DNA of 64,000 nt, from contig JAYKXP010000183.1 of assembly GCA_037176845.1 (NCBI GenBank), forward strand, positions 1-64,000, in the 5' to 3' direction. Made by a program: the position numbers and the translations under genes. Below the pieces are notes generated by a model. It was not told the DNA's origin and searched no databases. It saw only the letters and a list, made by a program, of their open reading frames with translations. Position 1 is the first letter of the stretch. Each line of letters starts with the position of its first letter. The DNA is from Paramarasmius palmivorus. Taxonomy: Eukaryota > Basidiomycota > Agaricomycetes > Agaricales > Marasmiaceae. Positions 46,076 through 58,897 of the stretch are shown piece by piece.

Positions 46076-46383
46076 CGCACCAAAAAGAGAAGCGAAGACG
46101 GGACGTAGCTTTCAGAGTAAAACGCACCTCAACGGGACTACCACTCCTCATCCAGAATCCGACAGAGAAGCCTGAACGCTGGCAGGCGGAATAGCAAAAG
46201 AAGAAGAGAGCTTCAAAGAAGGCAGCCCGAACGCGGAGAAGAAAAAGCCATACGTGAGAAAACTTTCAAATAGACAGCCTCAAAGCCTTTCACCTACAAG
46301 AAACGTGCCTGAGAACATACCGGGGTTCTCGGGACAAAGCGTGGGACTTTCGAATAGACGGCTTCAAAAAAATCCACCCATAA

Positions 46384-46415
46384 AGAACGAGTTCTATTTC
46401 ATTACGAACTCGTAA
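46384..46415 (-). other. Element 5' terminus with stem-loop
   Basis: On the minus strand the element begins TT, then ACGAGTTC (46413-46406), an 11-base loop, and GAACTCGT (46394-46387), a perfect 8-bp stem. The 11-mer AGAACGAGTTC at 46384-46394 is identical and in the same orientation to 4182-4192. The terminal ACGAGTTC is thus found inverted near the 3' end, resembling the asymmetric terminal repeats described for Helentron/Helitron2 elements. The canonical TC start is absent. Confidence 0.55.
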
Positions 46416-48649
<2,234 letters not shown>

Positions 48650-49600
48650 AAATCAGTCTATACATACCATTTTGCTTCGGTGAGTTCAATACAACTCATT
48701 TCCGACATGGATGCTGAACTCGGTCCAGACACACTATTTCGATCATGCCCATCTCAATTCGGTATCTCCAAACTATTACTGTTTCGCCACTGTAACCTCT
48801 CAGAATCAGTCTTCCCGGATCCTTCTGACTCGGTGAGTTTGACCATACCGATTTCCTGTATTCGTGCTAAACTCAGTTCATCAAGACCGTTTTGACCTCG
48901 GCGAATACAAGTCAGTTCCGGTGAACCATTACGGCGCTCAGCAGTGATACAGCAAGGCGCCTCGTAAAATCAGTCTATACATACCCTTTCGCTTAGGTGA
49001 GTTCAATACGACTCATATCCAACATGGATGCTCAAGTCGGTTCAGTCAGACCATTTTGATCATGCCCATCTCAATTCAGTGTCCCCAAACCATTCTTGTT
49101 CGCCACTGTAACCTCTCATAATCGGTCTTTCTGAACTCTTCTGACTTGGTGAGTTCGTACATACTGATTTTTATTGCTTGTGCTAAACTCAGTTCATCAA
49201 GACCGTTTCGACCTGGGCGAATACAAGTCAGTTCCGATGAACCGTTACCGTGCTCAACAGTGATACCACACGGTGCCCCCATGAAATCAGTTTATCCATA
49301 CCCATTTGCTGCGGTGAGTGCAATAAGACTCATTTTTGACACTCATACTAAGGTTGGTTCATACAGACCGTTTTACTCGCTCTATGCCAAGTCAGTTTCT
49401 CCGAACTATTACCGCGCCACCATTAACCCTTGGTGACTTCGTCAATTCAGTTTCTCTAAACCGTTCTAGCTTACTCAGTGCGACCAAACTCATTTTTGAC
49501 CCTGGTACTAACATGAGTTTATATAGACTATTTCGCTTACCTCTATCGCAAAACAGTCGTCCTAAACCATTTCCTTGCAGGCTGAAGGATATTGGTTCAG
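48650..49600 (+). repeat. Dimeric tandem repeat array, 153 + 165 bp units
   Basis: Diverged units begin with GGTGAGT at 48679, 48832, 48996, 49148 and 49313, with a weaker one near 49432-49480. Spacings alternate 153, 164, 152 and 165 bp, so the array is built of dimers of about 317 bp. A shared consensus is GTGAGTTCAATAC, ACTCATTT, GCTAAACTCAGTTCAT and AGACCGTTTT. Related units occur in inverted orientation at 62421-62950. Confidence 0.8.
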
Positions 49601-50052
49601 AAGAACTCAACTGCTACTGTGAGTACACATAAACTCTTTTCAGGATCATGTAATGATATCAGTCTATACAGACCGTTCTGCGTTCAACTCATTAGGCCTG
49701 ATTCAGATACGACAGCATCATGCACAATGCCATCACGCGCACCACAATCAAGACCGTCGTACTCACTTTGACGAGGATGAGAAAAAATCCTTCGCACTAC
49801 TGGGCATAAGCCATGACTGCAAGAAAGCCATAGCCGGATTTGAACTGGCGACATCATCAGTTCGCGGACATACAACTCGCGGCACGCGCACCGACTGCAC
49901 CGAGAGGCCCATGACATTCCAGGAAAACAGCCGATCCACGGCTCTCTGTGTACGGGCTAGCCACTTTCAAGGCTTCAGCTGCGCTTCGTTTTTGCTTGTT
50001 ATCATCCCAATCTCAATCCGTATACTCCATGGGCTCTTCCCTCAGCATTGTC

Positions 50053-51565
50053 ATGGCTCGACTTTCCCGAGACATCGAAAATCTTCCCCCGTGTCCCAAG
50101 TGAGTGCTCTTGTCTAAAAATCAGGACTTGCCATTAATGCTTGTATCTCAGACCCACAGATGACTGGAAGGTCAACAGGAATACGGCCTCCCTGCTCTTA
50201 CTTGAGCTGCAACCACTCCGACACCGCCTCAAACACTTTCAAACTATGTTCCCCGAGGCCGACTACAAAGATCTTCGACGTAAACTTCGAGATCGATACC
50301 AGGAGGTTCGACGACTTTGTTCTCCCATCCAGGGCTGTCCACTGGAAGTCCTTTCAGCAATTCTTTCCTATGTCGTTGAGCCGGTGGTCCTCACTGAAAT
50401 CACGGGTACTTGGGGTGGTGAGGACCGCCTCGCTCCTTTGTATCCATGGGCGTATGTCTCGTCTAAATTTCGGAGAGCCCTTCTTACCAATCCACACCAT
50501 TTCGACCACATTGTTTTTCATCGCTTCGCTCGTTGTACTGGAGTCAGTGCACACCGTCCTTTTCTCATCGAAATGCTCAACTTCTTCCTGGGCCTTTCCG
50601 GAGTGCTACCTCTCCATATCAAGGTCGTCCTTGCCTTCCAATGGGGAGATGAAAATAGCACCCAGACTATTCTTCCAGCATGCCCCATCATCGACCAACT
50701 CCTGCAGAGACCGTGGAAATCTTTGGACATCCAAGGATCACCCAGACATTCAACCATCTCGTTTCTTCACGGCATCATCCCTCGCGTTCCGCCCAATGTG
50801 TTAACACAATTGGATCTTCACATTGCAGAAGGACCCACTAACGACTCGTATAGAGCATTGTCCCGCCTCCCCAGTACCATCACGACACTTCGGCTCAGTT
50901 TCGGATGTGTCTACCCCGACTCTGGCGTGTCATTTTCGATTTCTCTGCCCCATATCACCCATCTGCGCGTTCGCGGATGTGTTCGGTCTATCTTTACCGT
51001 GCTGATAGGCTCCCCTCAGGTACAGCATCTGGAAGCAGTCATGGTCGGCAATGACATGCCGGAATGGGATCTTATCGTCGAGATGCCAAGCCTTGAGCGC
51101 ATTTGGGCCTCTGTAGAGTCATATCCAGGACACGAGTTACTTCCGTTCTTTCGCTACCTCCATGCTCCTTCCACCAACAGCATCGTCGTTTATTGGAATA
51201 TTGGTCTTCCCCAACTTACTCCCGGCCTTTCCGTCGCCATGGACAAGTTTATATGGCATTTGGACAATTTGACAGAGCTTACGCTCCTCAGGACACCCTT
51301 CTCCTTTCAAGAAGCGCGTGCAATGCAGGGATCTGCCACCCGGCTGTTTTACGCATCAGCTGATACATATCGATGGCGATTTTCATCGTTGGGGAGATAT
51401 GAGAATTGGGGATGGACGAGGGCAGGCAGTCCGGGTGGAGACTCTGACTCGCTTGCGTCGTCAGTCGAAAATGAATGGGGTAACCTGACGAGTCCTGATA
51501 ATCTTTGGTCATCGCATAATCCTTGGACGAGTACTGATGACCCGAGGGACTACGGTAGTTACTAG
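50053..51565 (+). CDS. F-box protein of agaric type
   Basis: Two exons (50053-50099 and 50152-51565; GT-AG intron, phases match) give 486 residues. The N-terminus has a coiled segment (LLLLELQPLRHRLKHFQTMF ... YQEVRRLCSPI) and then the F-box-like core CPLEVLSAILSYVVEPVVL and VSSKFRRALLTNPHHFDHIV. The rest is leucine-rich strands (ITTLRLSFGCV, LEAVMVGNDMPEWDLIVEMP, FIWHLDNLTELTLLRTPF), as in the large F-box-LRR-like family of agarics. These are thought to recruit substrates to SCF ubiquitin ligases. The frame is intact and the gene looks functional. It lies between the repeat array and the KDZ unit. Confidence 0.8.
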
Positions 51566-51827
51566 TACTTTGATACGTTGGTATTGTCATGTGTATCCCT
51601 TTGTGAAAATCATAGGCAGAGTCGAAAATTCTGCGGCACTCTCGAGTTGGTTGCTTCTCAAGAAACGCATAGATACAATGACTCAAAACATCGATTCCGG
51701 AATTCGATTGGAGTTCTACTTCGTAACCACGTTCCTTGACCATGCGTGTCTAGACCTCTCAATCAAGCATCAATCCCCCATCTCGCAGCCGCCTGTGTTT
51801 TTCCCATCAGAATCCGAAACAACGTTA

Positions 51828-52487
51828 TCATTGATAGGTGGAAACATACCTCACAACACGCCTGGCTATGTCTAGCTTCGCAGCTGCTGACATATCGCCT
51901 ATATCTCTTGGCTCCCCATCTGATGTTGAATATGCAACAACCAGAAGTGGGCCAAGATAAACCGTAGGGCCTCCTACGCAACTATGCAGCAATACATTAA
52001 AGTCCTTGGCCAAGTCCAGCAGTCTACCCCTTTGAGGCCAAAAGAATGCTCGATACTGGATGCCGGGTGTTTGTGAAATTAGAGCCAGCCAGTCTGGCTG
52101 ATGGCCCTCATAAGGGGGAAACCAGGCAAGCGTAGAAACATCGTCAATGTGGTATGTTTCAGGTTCTCTTTCCCGAACCGGGACTTGCACGGTTCAGACA
52201 TAGTCGCACATAGTACCCCAATACAACGCCTGGACCGACCGCGGAAAACCCTGTTCCTGTATCAGATATAGATCCGAACTGATTCGAAAGGACTCGCTTA
52301 CACAGGAATGTCCTTCCAGAAACTTGAGACATGTGTTAACCGCTTCAACCATGTGGATTGTATCAGGACCTTGGACCAATGAACGTGTTGGGTCGGGTAT
52401 GTGCATTAACATGGTGTGGCGGGTGTAGGAAGGGCGTTGAAAAAATTTGATTGTTATACGTAGCTCAAGACCATTGTATATATACAA
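51828..52487 (-). pseudogene. Uncharacterised protein gene with an in-frame TGA
   Basis: Two frames follow one another without phase change: 52487-52197, with HTMLMHIPDPTRSLVQGPDT and ALYWGTMCDYV, then TGA at 52194-52196, then VQVPVREREPETYHIDDVST, WFPPYEGHQPDWLALISQTP and SCVGGPTVYLGPLLVVAYST, to 51828. The text looks like ordinary globular protein on both sides of the stop. I do not recognise the family. A cryptic intron across the stop is possible but no clean pair of splice sites was seen. Confidence 0.45.
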
Positions 52488-52576
52488 AAGAAAAAGGTTT
52501 AAACATACTCAAAAACCAACTATGTACCAACACATGTATAGAACAAGCTAAGTAGAACGATCCATAGAAAGAAAAC

Positions 52577-55232
52577 CTAATCTTCGTCAATTTCAACATA
52601 CTTCAACATTTTGCGACCAGTGGATGCGTTTCCCGAAGCGCCGACCATGACAGGAGAGCCAGGTGTAGCATCTGCGTCGGCATACCAAGAGGGCAGGGTG
52701 ACGGTGACAGGCAAGCCCACGGAGATCTGCATGCGGCTGATTGAGATTTTAGTGATGTCAGCCGGATCGCGTTGCTTCCATTGACCCTTCACCGACACCA
52801 TGCTGTAGCAATCGTAGACAGTCAGCTTTGTCCCCTCACGCCAAGAGGCCAGATACAAAGCGCGCTGGCGAGGCCTCACCCAATCTGTTTTCCAACCCTC
52901 GCTTCTCGACATCGTCGGCGATGTCAACTTCCCGGTCTTGAACAAGTAGAAATCCAACAAGACATCATCAATGTCACAGCCGCAGTCCAAGGCCTTGGGA
53001 GCACGGCCCTTGACACGCTTCCACCACCAGGGAGACCAAGACGCACAATGCAAAGGATCCATCTCCCTGATATCTGGCTCTTTGTCATCTTCTGATCCCG
53101 AGGAGCCGTCTTCCTCTTCATTACCGACCGCGTTGTTGTCGTTAGCTGCCTTCATCGCCTTGGTAACACCTGGCCACGGTGTGCCAAATAGTTCCTTGTC
53201 GTTGTCAAAGCGGCGGCCAGTGGTCTTCTCCGTCAATGTGTGGAACCGACACTTGGCGAAACCTTTCTGAGAAGTCATGGCTGCGAGCGCGATTTGCCAG
53301 GACGATGTAGCGGCTTCAGGAATGGTGGAGGAATGCTTGAGAACGTAAGTTGTGAGGCCTTGCGAGACCTTGGGAATACTAGATGGACCAGTAGTAGCCT
53401 TGCACCGTTGAAGCCACTTTTTGGCCGATTCTGCGAAACCGTGAGTTTGGGTACAATGCTGAGATAGCCAATATAAACTTACTAATGGTGCGGGGTGGGA
53501 CTTCACTCAACGATGAATCCTGCACACCGTTTGGCTCCCCCTCAGCATTATCTTCATCCTCAGAAGTCGCTGGAGGGTGCAATTGTGAGTGGGCATAGCA
53601 ACAAACAATAACGAAGACAACACACCTTTAGCTTTGCCTTTGGCTTTAGATTTACCTTTACCCTTTTTCTTCCCGTTCGCCGGCCCTGCCTGATTGGCGT
53701 GCGCATTCCCATCATGATGAGGAGTTGCTGAAGAGGTACGCGTGAGATTGATAGTTTAGGCAAGGGAGTAGACGTACACTTGGTCTTCTTCTTGCCTGAT
53801 TTTCCCGGTGCTGGTGCTGGTATAGTTTCCTTGTTGATAATACTAGCTTCGGAGGGCACCTCGGCTTCTAAAGGTTGGAAGCTAAGTCAGTAAATAAGGC
53901 GAGTAAAAAATCGCACCGAACCTTTCTCGACAGTCTTGGATGATTCATCTGGGGTCGAGTCTGAAAAGTTTACAATGCCTGCAAAGCAAAACCGTAAAAG
54001 TCAGTATGCTTCACTCAACATGAACAAAAAGCTTTACCTTTAGCCTTCTTTTGCGGCCTTGTTTCAGGCTGTGTGTCGGAGCCTGTACGCTTTCGGGTAG
54101 GGCCAGCATTTGATGAGTTGTCGAGTGCAGCTGGACTAGGATCGTCGACTTGGTGAGAAACTAAAAAAAAATTAGGAAAGTCAATGAAGCATGGCACGAA
54201 TTGCCGCACCATCTGTCTTGCTGCCAGTGTCTTGACGTTCATCGGCGTCTTGAAGTCCATCAGCGTCTGCGGAACCCAATGGCTTCTCTGCTGGCATCGG
54301 GGGAGCTTCAGTACTTTTTTCGGAGCCTGAAACAGTGTTAGTATGGCGAAGTGTATACCAACAATGCAACTTACTGTTGTCTTCAGCTATAGCAGCGGGT
54401 GTGGCGATTGAATTATCTGCAGAAAATTTAATCATAGAGAAAAATGGCCAGTAGAATAGATCTCATACTGTCGTTTGACGCTGTAGCTTCTGGAGCACCG
54501 GAAAAACTGGCGCCGGCGTTGCTCATGACACCGTCAGTCAAAGCAGGAGTTACAGACGTGTCCGGATCTAATGACAAGGCATAGACATTAGTACTTGTCC
54601 AACGGAGAAAGACCCATGCCTCACCAGCCGCCTGCGATGGACCCCCTGATGGTATGTCGTCCGGGACGTCTGACAATTCCGATAACATGGGGCTGGTTGG
54701 AACGGCCGCTTCATTGGTATCGTCGGGGGCCTCCCGCTTCTGAGCACGATCTAGAGGTAAAAAGAATGAGTAAGAGCAGCTGGACATAGTTGACGGCTTA
54801 CTGCGGGCGGTTGTATAGACGCCAACCATCTTCTTAGCCTGGGTCATTTTACGACCAGACTTCACGGCCAAACCTTTTTTGACCTTCCAATCCTCGGTGG
54901 CCTTGTCATAACGGCGCTGCGTCTCGTCGGTTTTCCTGAGCTCCAGTTCATGTTTGGCACGACCACGCAAACGATCAGCTTCGCTGGTCGCTGCAACATC
55001 AGCCTCCCACTGTGTCTTGATAGCTTCTAACGAGGCTTGGGCGTTGGCCAGTGCTAAATATCCCGTCAGCAATGGCCCAACTATTGAAGAAGAATCTCTG
55101 ACCTGTAGAGGCTTGTGCCACCGTCATGGGTGTAGCGGGCGCTGTGTTCGCTGGAACAGAATGTAATATATTAGCGGCGGGAGGAAGGTATAAACTATCA
55201 AAAATCTTACTTTTTTTCTTCTGACCGGCCAT
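52577..55232 (-). CDS. Large uncharacterised protein, disordered N-terminus and compact C-terminal domain
   Basis: It starts at 55232 (MAGQKKK) and has at least twelve short exons. One holds a charged coiled segment (LEAIKTQWEADVAATSEADR, ELRKTDETQRRYDKATEDWK). Many are Ala/Pro/Ser/Asp-rich with basic clusters (GPTRKRTGSD; PQKKAKG; GKKKGKGKSKAKGKAK). The last exon (about 53430-52577) is a compact domain with AKKWLQRCKATTGPSSIPKV, LFGTPWPGVTKAMKAANDNN, CASWSPWWWKRVKG, CDIDDVLLDFYLFKTGKL and LPVTVTLPSWYADADATPGS. I know no function. Similar genes occur near transposons in agarics, and here it lies inside the segment bounded by the inverted arrays. Exact exon joins are approximate. Confidence 0.5.
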
Positions 55233-56056
55233 TGTGCGATTGGGTAAGAGGAGACGTCTGAGAGTCAAGTTGGTTGGTGGTGGTTAAGAAGAAGGTGGCG
55301 AATAACCCTGAGAAAATGGGCAACAAGATATACAAGAATGGTAAATGTTCCCAGTGCGCTATCTGGAAGGATAGGGTAAGTCGGAATGACATCGTGGAAG
55401 AAGTTGACCATTAGGGGATGCACGGAAAGGGAGATCTGCCAAGGTTTGCGAGATTTTTCCCCTTTGATGCTGGAGGAAGGGTAGATAGCTGTTCATCCAC
55501 CAGGCATTGCAAATTTTGCAATGCCTGGTGGTCAAAACGAACCAGGGACAGCGGGAAAAAAGCACGCTGCACAGCAACGCGTGTTCCACTGGCTGAGCAA
55601 GCTCAGCCAAACAGTTGACATCACCCGGCGCTTGCTAGAGCTCCTCCGAACATCGTTAAGATACATGATATATTTTCTGGCAGTCAGTAAGTACAATGGC
55701 TCGAAATTAGCTTTGCTGGTCCTTGAGTATAATCTACATCTCAATCAAATCAAGGCCAAAGACGTTTTGTCTCGGTAGCCAATGTAACATCTATCAAAGA
55801 GGTGATTTAGCCGCCCGTCAGGCGCTCATCTTTGACGATTCGAATGCTCATATATTGAAGTGTCTCTACTGTGATGGGTTGTGAGCTGGAGAGAGCAATG
55901 TATAAGTATAATAGAATGCTATGTCCGAAAATTTAAGCAATTGAAAGAGGTAAGAAAATGTGGTGCATACGCACCTTGTAAGTGGTAAGAAACCCCATCA
56001 CAGAGCTATATTGCAGACTATCTCTTGTTCTCACCTCCATCAGCCTTGCCTCATCA
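55233..56056. other. Intergenic stretch with two perfect hairpins
   Basis: It contains the hairpins at 55497-55531 and 55591-55608. No gene was recognised. The rest, 55800-56050, is AT-rich upstream sequence of the gene starting at 56057. Confidence 0.5.
55497..55531. repeat. Perfect 17-bp inverted repeat with 1-base loop
   Basis: CCACCAGGCATTGCAAA and its exact complement are separated by a single T. A second perfect hairpin (GGCTGAGC-AA-GCTCAGCC) lies at 55591-55608. They could be transposon terminal structures, protein-binding palindromes, or terminators of the minus-strand gene upstream. Confidence 0.85.
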
Positions 56057-56893
56057 ATGCCTCGACGCAAGACCCGGTCTAAGGGAGATATTCAAGCCGC
56101 TAACCGCCTCAAGGCCTCCAAATATTATTACCGGTTAGTGAATACATGCGATTTCATCTGAAGCGGTTCTCAATGAAGTACAGGCACCGCGAAACCATTC
56201 TGGCCAGACACCAAGCTCACAGAGAACAAGCTAAGCGCAAAGAAGAGGTGGCTAGGAATGTGTTCAACTTAATTTGCACCTCATTCCCCACCTTACCAGC
56301 ACACAGATTCAAGATAACGAAAGAGAAAACTCAGATGCGTTTCCAGCGAGATCAAGCGGAAATAGGCAAGGATGCCACTACCTTTTTGTGCGTAGAGGAA
56401 AGTCTACGTATAGATTTAATGCTGACATTGATTTGTGTACCCAAGGGACCCGCTTGGTCGCTTGCGTCGATTGAGGAAGAAGATATCTTCAGAAACCGGC
56501 AGCTCAGTCAGCTCGTATATCAACAATGCCTTCCATCTGACGATGCAAGTTCGGACCTCTGGCTCCCAATCAGCCTCCACGCCTCTTTCTAGAGCATACG
56601 ACATGTTCATGCAGATCCTCTCCCAAATTAACCGCCTTGACGACCTAGTTCTCAATGACCATGGTGCCGGCAAGGAACATCAACGAGTTCAAGCTTTTCG
56701 TGAGCAAGTTCGGTGGATAATTCGCTGCCTTGATGACATCGACATGTATATGTTGGATCCCGATGCTGATCCACAAAAGGCCTACGACCAGGGGAAGCTG
56801 GCTTTCCAAGATCCAGGGAACCAGCAGTTCATTGATGGTTTGACGGGGGCACCTAAGGTAGAATACATGATGGGAATTGGTCGTTCTGTATGA
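56057..56893 (+). CDS. Small basic-region protein of unknown function
   Basis: Exon 1 (from 56057, MPRRKTRSKGDIQAANRLKA) splices over a 46-base intron to RHRETILARHQAHREQAKRK, giving a long basic helix. The following exon reads IQDNERENSDAFPARSSGNR, and a distal exon up to 56893 has a helical domain (LSRAYDMFMQILSQINRLDD; EQVRWIIRCLDDIDMYMLDP). Basic helices of this sort are common in transposon-linked agaric genes and may bind DNA. No named family. The middle junctions are uncertain. Confidence 0.45.
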
Positions 56894-56991
56894 GCTACGG
56901 CAATGAGACAATGAATGTGCAACGTCGTCGTCGTTGGGACTGCTGTGACTTATGTGACAACATTGTGACACATAACATTTGTTCTCCTTCC

Positions 56992-57200
56992 ATGGTGCTG
57001 ACTGACGAGGAGAAGAGACAATCCAATAAAGTGGCCTGTGCTAAATATCGTGAGCGGTACGTTCAATATGATACCTACAAATATGTGCTATAATGGCTAA
57101 AGGTTGCCAGACATGCTCAACAAATACGGATTCGGTCTCGGGAACGGATGCGGCGATATCGCATGAAGGGCAAGGTTTTGCAGTATGTGGGCTTTAGTTA
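56992..57200 (+). pseudogene. Partial paralogue of the basic-region protein
   Basis: The exon starting at 56992 (MVLTDEEKRQSNKVACAKYR) joins, by a 3' splice site after GGTTGCCAG, to RHAQQIRIRSRERMRRYRMK. This has the same layout as the first two exons of the gene at 56057 (basic helix split by a short intron at the same place). No matching distal domain follows before 57350, so it appears truncated. Confidence 0.45.
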
Positions 57201-57568
57201 GTTGGACGACTCTTGGACAGAACAGTCTTTAGAAGCAACGGAGAGGAGCAGAAATGTCCACCGCGACACCGGAGGTTGAAAGACAGGTGCGTTCTGCCAG
57301 CGCTAGGGGTGAACTGGTCTGACAGTGATAATTCCTAGCAGTTCAAACAATGGATCCTCCCCTTCGCCGACATCTTCTCCTGCCTTATGTTCTCGAAGTC
57401 CTCCTGTCCTTATATTTCGCCACTGGATCGATTCACCTCATCATATTTCGCCTCATCATTATCCTTATAATATGTATCACACACAGCGCACTCAGGCTGG
57501 TTAATGCCAGTAACACTTCATTCGCGTTGTACCATTATGTTATCGTAATGCTATGTCACTGCTATCGT
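57201..57568. other. Short stretch without an assigned gene
   Basis: A plus-strand hydrophobic frame (57350-57661) overlaps the 3' end of the minus-strand gene and is probably chance. Confidence 0.35.
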
Positions 57569-58824
57569 CTATACAATATTGATACCTGCCGCTTCCAAAG
57601 CCGTGCGATACTCCTCTGCCTTCTTCAGTGCGGCCTCCTCAGCTTCCTTGGCACGGGTTAGTTCATCCCGAGCTGTTTCCAGATCGGCAGCAATCTGAGA
57701 GGCATCACGGCGACGAGCAGCTTGCAAACTGGAGTACATCCGTTTGGATGCTTGGTGCACACTGTCCATCAGATCTCCGCCCTCGCTGCGAAGTCGTTCC
57801 GAGGTATAGTGTATAAATGGATGCTGAGAGGTAGGTAGCTGTGCGTTGAAGTATAGCCAACATCCGGTCTCGGTTGCGAGGTCCTTGAGCTGTAGACGTG
57901 TGATGAGCTTGGCAAAAGGAATACAAATGGGAAAGAGTTGCCACCTTGGTCATGAGTGACCGCGTGCGGTCGTAAAAACGTTTTGGGACATTGAGCGTGC
58001 GGATCTTGCCCGGGTTTATAGCCTGCCGAGTCCGGAAACACGCTGTGATAACTCGTCAATCAACAGCTTTCCCAACACAGGGAGGTCACTCACATAAGTG
58101 CCTAGTTCCGCGATATACTCCAGTTACATGGCCGAAGATAGGCTTCTTCTTAGATGCGCGTTCCCGCCGACTGGGGGTGCTGGAAACACTGGAGGGTGTG
58201 ACTGAAGATGACGCCGAACTATGACTGGGGGAATCATGTCTGTCCAATAGATTCATGGATCCTACAGATGCTGAACGCTGACGCCGAGGTGTCTGGAAGG
58301 GCGAGCTCTGGGGAGACGGAAGAAAGAGGGGCTGTGGCAGTGCAGAAAGGGCAGGGTCAATAGGAATGTCACTCTGTCGCAGGAAATTAATACCAAGGCT
58401 AAATGAATGGGGGTTACACATACAAACTCATTTGCAGCGGCTACCGCCTGGCTCGATGATTCTTGAGGTAGAGGAGGTCCAGGTGTATCGAAAGGTGATG
58501 CATTTTCACTGCCAATAACCTGAAGTCCTGGATCATTTGACGACGTAGGTGCACTTGGTTGGCTCGACGCGTCGACCGCGCCAGAACTGTTCTACTAGCG
58601 TGTTCAGCTACCAGATCTTGAAGAAAATAACGCAAAACTCACCACAGACGTGTTTTGCGAGTCCCTTTTCTTCTGTGCTCAAAGTCAGTAAAAGAAAATA
58701 ATCAACTAGGTACACTTACATTGCGCTGCCTACCACGGTTGTAGCTAGGACATTCCTTCATCAAATGAACTTGAGGGAGGCATTTACGACACATGCGCTG
58801 CCTCTTGGTGGTCTCTGAAGTCAT
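57569..58824 (-). CDS. Zinc-knuckle and coiled-coil protein, divergent from the KDZ gene
   Basis: It starts at 58824. Exon 1 contains CRKCLPQVHLMKEC, a C-x2-C-x4-H-x4-C zinc knuckle, followed by a basic tail. Middle exons are Ser/Pro-rich (PFQTPRRQRSASVGSM; SSASSSVTPSSVSS; RRERASKKKPIFGHVTGVYR). After introns at about 58095-58045 and 57942-57906 come SCFRTRQAINPGKIRTLNVP, LITRLQLKDLATETGCWLYF and a C-terminal coiled coil (AADLETARDELTRAKEAEEA ...) ending GINIV. Zinc knuckles bind single-stranded nucleic acid. The start codon is only 73 bp from the KDZ start on the other strand, so the two genes share an upstream region and may belong to one element. No known family. Confidence 0.6.
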
Positions 58825-58897
58825 GGTGATATAAACAGAGCAAGAGTATGTTGTCGCGTCTTATGAAGCGCGCTGGAGATGATTAGTCAGCAAATCA
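58825..58897. promoter_or_regulatory. Shared 73-bp divergent upstream region
   Basis: Only 73 bp separate the start codons of the minus-strand zinc-knuckle gene (58824) and the plus-strand KDZ gene (58898). Any promoter and 5' untranslated regions must overlap here or reach into the genes. No TATA motif is evident. Confidence 0.45.

Larger units (their letters stand above)
4150..46415 (-). mobile_element. Giant Helitron-like element, 42,266 bp, inserted in a halogenase gene
   Basis: The borders come from the split halogenase: host codons end with GGG at 46416 and resume with TCT at 4149, in frame and without a target-site duplication. In minus orientation the element ends with a hairpin, 8 bases, CTAG, and host T follows, which is the classical Helitron 3' arrangement. 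The only Rep/helicase gene inside (17479-25479) is on the matching strand. At the 5' border the host base is G and the element starts TTACG, whereas typical Helitrons insert between A and T and start TC, so this end is atypical. Cargo includes more than ten genes or pseudogenes on both strands, a hAT MITE and a Copia remnant. Nested insertion of several elements is possible. Confidence 0.75.

Noticed and set aside
48650..49600. CRISPR-like array
   Set aside because: Units are about 153-165 bp, diverged along their whole length, without short identical repeats and unique spacers, and the genome is eukaryotic.
50160..50804. Long overlapping ORFs in the other frames of the F-box gene
   Set aside because: They are shadows of the 486-codon F-box frame, which has the family motifs and a clean intron.
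52577..55232. TET/JBP-type oxygenase linked with KDZ, as described in some basidiomycete elements
   Set aside because: No HxD...H pattern or 2OG-oxygenase framework was visible in the compact C-terminal domain.
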